A stretch of 64,000 nt of DNA, taken from Neoscytalidium dimidiatum (taxonomy: Eukaryota > Ascomycota > Dothideomycetes > Botryosphaeriales > Botryosphaeriaceae). The notes below the pieces were generated by a model, which was not told the origin of the DNA, did no database searches, and saw only the letters and a program-made list of their open reading frames with translations. This document shows, one piece after another, positions 36,248 to 47,406 of the stretch. The position numbers and the translations under genes are program-made. The DNA lies in contig CM074703.1 in the NCBI GenBank assembly GCA_037367355.1, forward strand, positions 2,480,001 to 2,544,000, written 5' to 3'. How positions within the stretch are numbered: the stretch's first letter is position 1; the number at the start of each line of letters is the position of its first letter.

Positions 36248-39200
36248 GGTTGCGGTGGGTTTTGGAGTATACGGGGTATCAGCTGTAAGAATTGCGGGAA
36301 AGATCAGGGTGCAGCAGCTCGTAGTGGCGCAAGGCTGGTGGGGAAAATATGGGATTCGACAACGTCTTTGTGGAGAAGAACAGTGCTTCATATGCAGGCC
36401 TCATCAGAATGACATAACCGGTGTCCCACGCAACAGCAGCACGAGGCTCTGCGCCTGGAACAAAGCGGCGACGTCATGAATCGCGCGAAGGGGAAACTGG
36501 GGTGGATGGATGGCATTGAGATCGCGTTTAGCCAATTCGATGGCAGGGGGCTGTCACTCAGCCGGTGATGAATAGTGATCTTGATTATAGAGATGTAGCT
36601 CCACCGCGCACACGCCGTTATGACAGCAACAATCATCGCGCCGGCAGTTGGCAGAGCTGTGGCGCCCGCGAGAGTTGCCGAGATGGGAATACGCGACGAG
36701 GCAGCTGTGACGTCACAACAGAGCTCTTATCGATTAGCGCTTCTTGAGGAACCCTCAACACCATCCACTGAGAGGCCAATGCTAACCACGGACACATTAT
36801 GCCGCTCTCGTTATTGCGCCTCCCGTCTCACCACCTGCTGGTGATTGACTCTGGATGATTTTAGATTCCAGACTACTGCCGGGATAGGCGCATGAACCCC
36901 CGCCACGTCGCCTGTACATTCTGCCGCGCTGACAGACTTACTATATATCCTCTACCATGATCTAGCCAATCTACCGGAGATAATGAGGTGAATATGACGT
37001 TGGGAGGACCGAATTGCTTATGTTCCAGATATCACATGACGAGGTCTCCAATGCATTAACATACTAGAGATGCGAGGAGTCGGGCAGCGCCTTCAGCCTT
37101 CCAAAAGAGAGGTGTTTTCTCCGCATGAGACGTGTAGATACCGTCAGCACAAGCTTTACGGAAACTCCTTACGCTACTGTGAAGAATAGTCCATACAAAT
37201 AGTACAAAAAAATCACGCACTCCCATCCACGCTTCAGGAGGCCAACACTTCTATGTCAATGTGTCTCACTTCCTCGTCTTCATTGGTTTAAAAGTTTGAG
37301 CAACCGTTTTCGAGGTATTCTGAAACTACTCGCAGCTTTCCTGGATGTTGGATGAGACTAAGCTCGAGATCATCTTCCACGGAAAAGGGGAGCCGACAGT
37401 GGAAGTTTTTCTGTCCTTAGATCTGAATGCAGATTTTGAGCACAGGCTCGCAGAGCTGCAATCCTCTGCCATCTGCCGAACTTCCTGTTGATATGCTCGT
37501 AACGTATCCTGACATGCCGAGATATAGACAAGTGTTCATACAATAGCTTCGCAGTCCACGTGCGCCTGACAGCTTTACTGTAACAATGGAATCTTCTGGT
37601 GGAAAATGGTTTGAAATGCGTCAAAAGTAGTACGGCTTGTCTAAAACCTCTTGAAGTGAGCGCTTTCCTTCAAATACTGTCACGAGGGACCGAAAGCTTA
37701 CCATAGCAAGCCAAACGGCAGGACTCCGCCCTGATGAGTCTGCCCTTCTACGATGCGTGGAACAGTGGCTACGATCAAGCAATCCTGCCCGTACAAGGCA
37801 AAGGAATAAAGTGCTCTTTAATCGCGTAAACATCTTATGTGTTGGCTCTGATCCAATATTCTTTACCAAATACTTAATGCAGGTGCTGTGCAAAAGATCA
37901 ACTAAACTGCAACGTGATGGGAACTTTAAGAGTCTCCCATTACGCTACACTTTTCTTTGCATCCGCATCCTCCCAAACTTCGGTATTGGCTGAAGCACCG
38001 GCGTTCAGGCTCGAGCTGTCATTGTTCTCATGGTGGTGTTCGAGATCTGGTAGATATGCGATGATAGTCCTGTGAACCGATATAGCTCAATACCGGTTAT
38101 TAGTGCTGATGGTGAGCAACGACGAGTGTCAGGATCGTGGAGTATGAGAAAGCTGCGTGAGAACATGGCAGGGTAAGCAGTAACATCTGAACGTCAGGGA
38201 AATAGGGGACAAGATCAGGACAGGAGTAACCCGTGATTCATCACCGTGGTTCCTTTTGTGTGCTGCGCAGAGCCTCCTGGAGGGAGGAAAAGTTGTGATG
38301 ATCTGGATTCGAAAAAAAAGTTGATATGGCACGAATGGAAAGAGAGGCACCCAGGCGTTGCTGTATTGCTGGGTGCCTCTGAGCAGCGCAGACATGCTGG
38401 AGGATTCTGTGTCTATCGTCAGGGAAGTGCGATAGCGCAGTTGTGACTAAAGGAACGCCAAGTTAACCGCCTTGCTGGAAGGTAGTGAAAGATGCCGATA
38501 AGTAAGGTTCCAAGGAAGCTGCTGGCCCGGAGAATTTTGGCCCGCCGACAAGGGTGAGGCTCACTAATTTGGCGAAAATGGAATGCAGCATCGTCCCTTT
38601 GCCGGATTGAGAGCGGGCCATACTAGTCCACCCCCGCGGGAAAGCTTAGCGTTTCCGAAACGGGGCACAGCTCTGAAGTCAGAGTCGCCGAGATAGCACC
38701 ACAACGCCATGGTGCGACCAGCCTCGCCCGCAAAATCGTACACGGAATCAGGCCACTCGCAGATTGATGGATCTCCTGAATCCCTCGTGGCGGTTGGTTG
38801 GAGACGCGTTCGACAGAGCGATGTATTGTACGTACACGCGCGTGCACATCGCCCAGATGTTGGGCAGGGCCTCTCAGGCTTTTTAGCAAGCTGGAAGAAA
38901 TAGGCCGCCCACTTATTTCTGGGTCCCTGGACGCCATGAAGGGTAGGGCATGACTCGACAGTGGGGACTGTCAGAAGCTTTTTGCAACCACGTCTGCAGT
39001 CTTGGGCATGTAGTGTAGATGCCAAGATAAGGAATTGGGGGTGGGTCGGACCATCTGGTAATATTGTGGTGCAATCAGCTTGCCGATCTTGACCCATCAG
39101 ACGTATCAATAGCCCGTCGGATCCGGAGGAGGATCCGAGGGAAAAGAAAGCATGGCCCCTTCATCAATGCTTCCCCACACTTGTGTCTTTTCTGACAGGG

Positions 39201-41120
39201 AGAATGCAGCTGCGGTAGACCGGGCCAAGGATCAGCTAGCACGCACGCCAGGAAAGTTTGCTGTAAGATTGGCAAAGACAGAAGAAAAGTTTCGCAGGCA
39301 CGGAACGGCAGCCAGACCAGAAGCGTATAACGGTAGGGCGCATGGGCCACGTGACGAGCACGTGTGCCTGGCCCTGGGCCCTGGCATGGAGCCCTTGAGG
39401 GCGAGGAACGGCGGCAGGGTCGGTTCGGCTAGGCTGGTGACGAGGCATGACCCTGGCACCCTGGCACCCTGCAACCTCCCTGGGAAGGTAGGTGCCACCG
39501 GCGTACCGTTGCACACAGTACAGTAGCTACCGGCGCGAGGGCCAGGGCGACGACGCTGCACGGCCCGGACCCGGCAGCAGCAGCGTCGTCCTGTGTTCCT
39601 GCTAGTCCCCAAAGCATGCCTTCTCGCCCGTTCTCCACTCCTCCTCCGCCAGCCGCCAACCGTTTCATCCGCCCCGTCGCTCTAGAAGCCGCAGCGCGCC
39701 TCGCCTCCCACATCCGCCGTCAAATCCGCTCCCGCGCCCCTCCGCCTAGCTCCGCCGACCACGAGGCAAAAGGGTTGAACGCCGTCGACCGTTCTCGCGA
39801 GCTAGACCCTTCGATCCGTGGGCCACGAGGGATCGGCGCACCGCTTATACTCGAATCTGCCGCGCCGCGCACGCAACCGCCCGCAGGAACCACCACCCCT
39901 CGGCTAATGACAGCGCGGTCTGCTGTGAGCAGCCACATCTGCCTGGTGCCTGCCGGCACCTGATGCTCCGGCTTGTTCGCAGACGGCGGCCACATGGCAT
40001 TCCATCAGCCCTCTGCTTGGCACGAGGGGGCCGCTGGGAGCCGCTGCTGCTCCGAGGATCGGGTTAAGGTTATCAAGCTCTGCTGCTCCTGGCCTGCACA
40101 AGTCATGTTCCCGGGACCTCGGCAGCGACGCGACATTGGGAGACCAGGCGAGCCGTCAATCCCCTCACTCTTGAACCCGAGCCCTTCGACCGCACCCTGG
40201 AGCCCTTGGCCGTCGGATTGGGCAGCTGGACGGCCGCTGCTGCCCTGGCGGGTTCGTCGCCGAGTCTCGGAAAAGAGCACTTCGGCAGTCTTCATGCGAT
40301 CGGCGAATTCGACCGCCACAAAGGGGCATGTCAGCCCCCAATGCTGTGATTAGCACGCGACTAGCAACCGCGCCGGCCGAGCGCCCATGCTCTGCGGCTG
40401 ATCGACCATGCTGCTTTGGGGTAACCACCAGCGGCCAGGCACCTGTCAGCCTGGCGATCCTATTGCGGTCGGTGAACATGGCATTGTTCCATGGACGCCA
40501 GCTCTGCTTCCCGCCATCCGCCTCGCCCCTGCCCAGCGCTGCCGTCCATCTCCCAGCTGCAAGCTAGCTGTGCCATGAACCCCGAACCCCTCCTCGTCCG
40601 CCACCCAAACCGGCAAAAGATCAGGACGGGGGACCAAACCCGACGCCCTTGTCTCGTCGGTGCAAGCTCCGGACATGGCTAGAGCCGAAAATCCATTGGG
40701 CCTCTGCGCTGTGACATTACCGCGTTCGGCACTTGCTCGAGCTCGCTCTCGTCCTGGCCCTGCCCTGACGCCCTCCAGACTGCTGGTGCCATCAGAGACA
40801 AGCACTCGCGCACAAACGCAAACTCGTGGTCGGCCTGATTTCCAGCTCCCCGGCTCTCCCACGCGTCTCCCGCCCTTCTGCAGGGTACTCCTGCGGATCT
40901 CAAGCCACTCGAAGCCTTCCATCTGTACTTTATCGGCGCCCCTCCCCGTGCAACCTGTTTCCCGACTCGTACGCCCTGGCTTTCCACGACTGCCGCTTGA
41001 TCTGAGTGACTCGCCTACACCTCAATGAACCGCTCCTCTGGGTTATAAGATCGAGGTCCATCTACCGAGCCCCCACCTTCTCTTCCCTCGCTCGCTGTCT
41101 TTCCTCTCGACGCCGCAGCC
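36248..41120. other. gene-poor region, 4.9 kb
   Basis: No gene I can support. About 36.7-38.5 kb is AT-richer with short frames only; a perfect 12-bp-arm hairpin lies at 38343-38380. From about 38.6 to 41.0 kb the sequence is GC-rich, with chance frames on both strands (for example 38564-39109 minus, 39616-39963 plus, 40446-40922 minus). None has domain motifs or splice support. The last 100 bp before 41121 are C/T-rich and look like the leader of the SAT4-type gene. Confidence 0.45.
38343..38380. repeat. perfect 12-bp inverted repeat (hairpin)
   Basis: AGAGGCACCCAG at 38343-38354 is matched exactly by its reverse complement at 38369-38380 across a 14-base loop. It could be a transcript hairpin or a small-element end; no flanking gene explains it and no T-run follows. 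Confidence 0.6.
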
Positions 41121-42672
41121 ATGGCGGCCGAAAACCGCGGGCCGGAGCTCCTCTACGTTTGCGCCGTCATGGTCGGCCTGGCATTCATCTCCACAGTGCT
41201 ACGAGTATACGTACGACTAGGCATAGTGAAGGCCTTTGGAATAGACGACTGGTTCATGGTGGCCGCAACAGTAAGTCCCAAGGGGAGTTGGTGGTCGACG
41301 TCAACGCCACTGACAATGCCCTGGTGCAGCTCACTCACATCATGTTCGCAACCTGCGCAATTGGCGGCATTCATTATGGAACAGGTCAGCACATGGCTGA
41401 TCTCGATCCGCACAATGCCTTGAAAGCTATGAGAGTAAGCCATTTCCTCTTGCCAACCCCGAGTCGAAGATTGTCTAACGCTAAGTTCAGTACTGGTGGC
41501 TCTGCTACATCGCCTATTGCCTGACCATGATCGCAGCCAAGATCAGTATCGGCTACTTCCTGCTTCGTCTCACCGTTCACAAAATCCATGTGTGGATTAT
41601 CTGGACCGTCATGTCTCTGACTGTCCTTACCGGCCTCGTTTTCTTCTTCGTCACTCTATTTCAGTGCAATCCCGTCTCCCATTTCTGGACCCAAACGATC
41701 GGCGCGAAGGGCACCTGCATCAGCGTCGATGTCATCATGGGCTTAACCTACCTCTATGGCAGCATCTCGGCCATCTGCGATTTCACGTTCGGCATCCTGC
41801 CCATTTTCCTTATCTGGAACCTGAACATGAGGACGAGTATTAAGGTGGCCCTCGTACCGATTCTCAGCATGGCTTGCATGTAAGTCTTCGGATCTCCAGA
41901 GGCCACGACTGGCAGACGAACAGACGACTAACTTATAACCCTCAGTGCCTCCTCCGCCGTCCTCGTCCGCATGGCCTACATTAAGGATTTCAAGAACCCC
42001 GATTTCCTCTGTAAGCCCCTTTTCCTTCTCACCCTCTCACCTTCTCTCCTGCCGACTAACCACCCTCGCCCAACAGATGCTACCGTTGACATCGCCATCT
42101 GGTCCGACACCGAGCAAGGCCTCGCCATCACCGCTGGCTCGCTCGCGACCTTACGCCCGCTCTTCCGCATGTTGACGTCCAAGCTTGGCTCCTACGGCAC
42201 CGGCCGTGCTACCCCCAACCCGTCGGCGAACCTCACGCCCGGCGGTATTCACAAGCAGAACAAGACCGTCTGGCCCAGCGACCACTCGCGGGGACGGTCG
42301 GGCTCCAGGGGTGGCCCGTGGAGCTTGCTGCGGACCGAAACGGATGGCGATTTCGAGCTCGTCACCAAGGTGACCAAGGTTAGCGGCGGAGACAGCCCCC
42401 CGCCGCCGGCCTTGGGGAGCCATGGCATCACGAAGGGCACGGAGGTGCAGGTCGTCGAGGAGTGGATGGGAGAGCAGCGGGATCTGGAGGCTGCGCAGAA
42501 GGAGCCGAGGCGGAAGAGCTGGTGGCGGGTGACGGAGAGAGAGAGGGAGAGGAGTAGAGGCAGCGAGGTGAGCGGCAGCTTGAAGGAGGATAACGAGAGT
42601 CAGAGAGAATTGAACGCAGCGGAATACGGAGCTGGGAGAGGGGCGAAGAAGGATCCCGGGAATTTCGTCTAG
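41121..42672 (+). CDS. fungal rhodopsin-domain (SAT4 family) integral membrane protein
   Basis: Second seven-helix SAT4/PTH11-related protein in the window. Five exons (41121-41270, 41330-41434, 41491-41879, 41946-42010, 42077-42672) give 434 residues. Helix 1 is followed by the family motif LRVYVRLGIVKAFGIDDWFM. Later blocks are YWWLCYIAYCLTMIAAKISI, FFFVTLFQCNPVSHFW with the typical Cys-Pro, CISVDVIMGLTYLYGSISAI, DFTFGILPIFLIWNL, and TVDIAIWSDTEQGLAITAGS with the conserved W-x4-E-x-GL helix 7. The tail of about 170 residues is cytoplasmic, Ser/Arg/Glu-rich, and contains RESERVE-type charged repeats such as TERERERSRGSE. Members are candidate surface sensors, but the ligand and any G-protein link are unknown. 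All splice phases agree and the gene looks intact. Confidence 0.88.
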
Positions 42673-45600
42673 GAGATGAGGGAAGTAAGGGTTTCGGTTT
42701 CCTTTGTTTGGCACCGGTGAACATGGGTCATGGTGGCATGTTGGGTTTACTGTGCACTCCAGAGGAGGCGTTGGGGGCGTGTGGCGCGCTTTTTGTCATG
42801 TGTGAAAAGTATCCGAGCATATGTCTGCTTGTCGGCCTGTCGGTACATCCTTTACCCTCTTTCCTTTGGTTCGTCTTCACATTCTATGTATCCCACTTTT
42901 TTGGGGTTGACACGAGGCTACAGTAGCACTGTATTTAATACCTGCATGATATGAAACGCCATCGGGCATATTTGCTCGCACTGATATTTTCCTCCCCGCC
43001 TTTGTACGTTGCAATGTATGTATGAGAGCCCACAGCGGTCGTCTTTTCGATGTCACGTTTCTCCTGCGGTCTACCGAGAAGGCCATGGTGGCAGGACGTT
43101 ATGCGAGCTTAATGCTGGCATCAATTTCTACTTCCGGCCGCGTCTCGTGGCCATTCTCCTGCGGGCTCTTCAACACACGAACAAATGCATTGAACTGAAG
43201 GGACGGTGCGTACCTCTCGGAGTGTCGTCCTTCGTACTGGGGCCATTTTTGATGGTACTTGCGCCTCCCTGGCTACTGGTGCTCCTCTCGCTGTTGGAGC
43301 CCCCCTGACTGTCGGAGCCCCCCTGGTTCTGGGAGCTCGGGTTGGATGTGGGAGAGGACGAGGAGCTCGGCATCACTGGAGTTGGTTGCAGGGTCGATGG
43401 GTTTTCGAGGAGTCGAGGAGCTGAGCAGATCTCCAAATAGGAAAACCATTGATGGTAGAACGCACCAGTGCCCTTTAAATGAGATCCGCGAAAGCCAGGT
43501 TCGCCATCCTCCTCTGCGCACCGTAGATCTAGAACCGGCGCGTTATTTCTCTGCCCTGTTCTTAATCGAATGCTTACCTGTCTCACTTATTTTTTTTTTT
43601 TTAGTGGGGATCAGTGGGGGAATAACCTTTGAGTTCACGCCACCCCCCTGCAGCGAAGGATTTTTGACAGCTCGGCAAGACGCGCTATTGGCCGACACGC
43701 TTCGCCCAACGGCGTTGGGGATCGTCAGGCAGGCTTACTTTCTGTCGATCATGGCGCTGCGGTTTGAGCGCTGTTTTCTTCAGTCACGTGGGTGCTGCAG
43801 GCTCATTCGTGGGACCTCATGCAGTGTTCCTGTCTGCAGGTAAGCACCATGCAAGCCATAATGCAGAACTCACACAAGGGGCTGTTCTTGAGAGGAAACG
43901 ACGCAAGGCCACAGGAGGCCGTAAGAGGAACCTATCCTCGCGTTGCGCTCAGACCCTCATGGAGGTAATACTAGTCTATGAGCAGACGAAACACCACCAG
44001 TCTTATCCTTTACTTATATCCAGATGACCAACTTGATTGCTATGCCAGCATTATCCTGTTGCGGGTCAGGGTGCTTTTTTTTCCTATTAATTTTTGTCTA
44101 CTACCCGCTATGAGACCGACCACTCGGAGCACTTTCCGCAGCTCGGGAAGTAAGCAGGACGTTTGGGTCTTACTGCGCATCGACATACAACCTTGGCCAC
44201 CAAACTCTCGTTCGTAATTTCCGCTGGCTCTGTATTTTGGCTGGGATTCTCTCAGACTTGATGCCAGAGAGACGTGGATGCTGAATGCAGGGACTCCCTA
44301 CCCCTAGAAAGAGCTGAGCTACTAGATCAAAGGTGAAATAAGTAGATCCTTGATTACTAAGTTCAAGAAGGGATAGCAGGGCTTGAGATGGAATTAGGAG
44401 AGGAACGTTTCCCTGTACAAGCACGTTCGTGCATGTCATTTTTCCACAATGCATGTCGCCAGGGCACGTCTGCTCATCTCCCCAACCTTATTCGTATTCT
44501 AGAAGGCCAATGGAAGATGTCCTCTATCATTGTTATATCAGACTAATGCGCGCCATCGAGACCGACGCAGAGGCAAAGCGGAGACACGTTTCTCCAACGC
44601 AACGCAAGGTTCCGTTTCAGATTATTCATCGCCTCTCACATAGAGCACTGCATGTCTTGATGTTTTGATGCACGATACTCGTTTTGGATACACAGCAGAG
44701 GTTCTCAGTTGGCCATCCTAATACTTCTGACTGTTTTTCGCCGTCTCTGATGACTTTTCAGTGACAAGTAGGCCGTAATTCAATCAAGCGACCAGTTGCA
44801 AAAAGGAGAAAGGGATTCCAGCTACCAGCAGAAGGCACGAACAAGTTCCTACGAAAGATTACCATTGCTTCGAGGTGGCTGGTGGCGTTTTCGGTCTCAC
44901 TCAGCGACACCAGTGGAGTCCTGCCCTCAGATTCCCGCGTGACTTTCGTGAACACCAGCCCGCAGCACCCGGGCTGACAGATTAGTCAGAAAATTGAGTA
45001 GATGAACAAATGTTATATTTACACCACTATTAATCAGCAGTCTCTATGTAATCCTTCAAGTTGATGCTCGTGAGCTTGTCACTTCTTGATGTGCCGGCGT
45101 GGAAGTTCAGTGGTGAATGTCAGAACTCTGCCGGTTACTACCACCGGCGTCTTTCGGCCACTCCGTGCTGGGTTTCGGAGTGACGATTCCGCTAGAGCTG
45201 CCTACGTATGTTATCAGTACTCGCATACGCATACCAAAGCATGCCCGGACCTATGGGGTTCTTCGACTTACTAGAGGTATCGCTTTCCGTTTTCGGTGTA
45301 ATTTGTATGATAAATTCCAATTTTAGGAGTTGGTTTAAATCTTATTTTTTTTTTCAAAACTTCGAATCAATGGCCAAATGTGCGGTATACGAGTGGGAGA
45401 TCCAGAATCAAGGTTTCACTCGCATTTGAAATTTACAGAGTCATGGTAAGTTTTCATTAAGTCATTCGAAAGAAGAAGCCTTTTACGGGTTAAATGATCT
45501 GACGAAAATTCCCTTGTTTAATATAAGTGGCTCCATACATGATTTGCTAAACCTTCTAATACATCATTGCTGTAGATGAGAAGACCATGGGCTCATGAGA

Positions 45601-47406
45601 TTCTGTTGGCCTGCACAGAGGCTGTCTGGCGGCAGGTAGTGGCACCAATGAAGGCTGTGGAAGGCCGTATAAACACGAACGTTTCTGTTGACATCAGTAC
45701 AGTATTCTCAGATACATCATGGGTCACAAGAGCAGCGCGGTTGATTTCCTGAAGCATTACCCATGAGTGTGCGGAATTTCAGTAAGTATCCAGTAAATAC
45801 GGTGGTCAGACGCGTAGAACTACGAAAAGAGTTTCCCATTACATGAGAATTCAAGGGCAAGGTATGAAAGACAAGTAATCATAATTAACCTTTTGAAATG
45901 TTGGCAATGGTCTTGTATATGGTGGCACCTAACCAAGCCATGTGCAAGATCTCTCCAAACCAAACGAAATCAATTCAGAGCCCAGCCGACGCTCGACCAT
46001 CCATAGATCTGACCACCGATGAATCGCTTTAATGAATCTGTTGTTGCTGGCAATTCTCCTGACACATGCGTGTTGAATGGTTGATTGAAGACGGATGCGT
46101 TTCCAAAGAAAGACCACAACGGCTGGCTGGACCGAATACTCAACACTGACAGCCATTACATGTCCGGGAAGCAACGGTTCCATTGCTAGCATGTTTGCCG
46201 GCGGGCTGAACATTCAATGCACTACCGACCGCCGTGCCGTCCGAGAGGTATGAATTCGCGTCCTTTGGCCACTGGCCGCTCGGCCCTGGGTATGAATCCG
46301 TGTCGGTGCTGCCCTGCGGTTCTGAAAATCGTATGATCAGTGACTAAAATAGGGACTGTTCATGAGGGACATAGTACCGTCGCTCATTTTCGAAAACTCC
46401 CGGCTACCAGATGGTACCAAAGTTGAAGAGGAAATTTGGAGTGACCTCTATTGAGAAATCAATGTCGTTGGATTCTCTCTGCCCTGGACAAACTGAAAGT
46501 CCGGAGGGAAGACTCGATAACCGCCTCATAAATAGCTGGTGGGAAAAGTGCAAATCCAGTTTAATCAGCCCCACTCAGCAACGCAAACCTGCTGTTCGGG
46601 CCAGTTATTACTGATGGATAATCAACGCATTGCTCGCCACGTAGGACCAGGGGAAAGCTTGAGGGATCGAGTGAACTTCTGAAAAGGTGGCTGGATCTTA
46701 TCCTAATTGGCCAAGTTCTGACCAGTGAACGTTGCTTTATCAAGATGATCAAGCACTCATTGGCTCAAACCCTCACATCGACAGCACAACCTCTTGGCCT
46801 CTATAGGACCTGAATCTATTTGTTGCTGCTTCACGCAATATCTTCCGAAGGCGGTAAGTCTCATGCAGCCACACCCCATGCGTCGGTCACCCGACCGTCG
46901 TCGGAACCGTTGTATGTACATTCGTCTTTTGCAACTGCTATCAATCCATCTCACGCAGCGCAACCTTGCTTTCCGAGATAATTTGAGATCTAGACCCATC
47001 CCCAACCAAGAAAAGAAAAAAAAAGAAAAAGAAAGCGCAGTGAAACTTCGGTCTTGCTCACTGTCACGGCACTTGGCCCCGATACTCTGAAGAAGTCATG
47101 AGCATGTATTTATACGGACAGTCCCTGAACGAACCACTACGGACGCAGCGCTCAAACGCAAAGTATCTTGTAATCTATGAATCGAGTGTGAAACATCACT
47201 TTCCTTGCTCTCATCTCAATCAATGTAATCATCCATCCTATCTCAATCTTACAATCTTTTCCGCCATCTCTACTCAAAGCGAACCGCCACCCTTCTATAA
47301 TTCTTCACACGAATTCTCAACTACAGGACCCCAAATCTACAATTTTCCCTCGTGGTGCAATTTTTCTACTACCCACTTTCCGCAAATTACGAGATCGCTC
47401 GACGCC
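42673..47406. other. gene-poor region, 4.7 kb
   Basis: No supported gene. Between 43.8 and 47.1 kb nearly all frames are under 100 codons on both strands. That would fit either plain intergenic DNA or repeats destroyed by repeat-induced point mutation; I could not test this. A Ser/Gln-rich minus-strand frame at 43170-43586 has SSQGG-like repeats but no gene structure. A 14-T run at about 43588-43602 is present. The last 300 bases are the 3' flank of the GH31 gene. Confidence 0.45.

Noticed and set aside
39616..39963. 115-codon plus-strand frame with a basic, Ala-rich N-terminus
   Set aside because: Looks a little like a mitochondrial peptide, but there is no domain, no intron support, and the surrounding GC-rich DNA yields many such frames.
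43170..43586. 138-codon minus-strand Ser/Gln/Gly-rich frame
   Set aside because: The repeats come from low-complexity DNA; no signal peptide, domain or splice chain.
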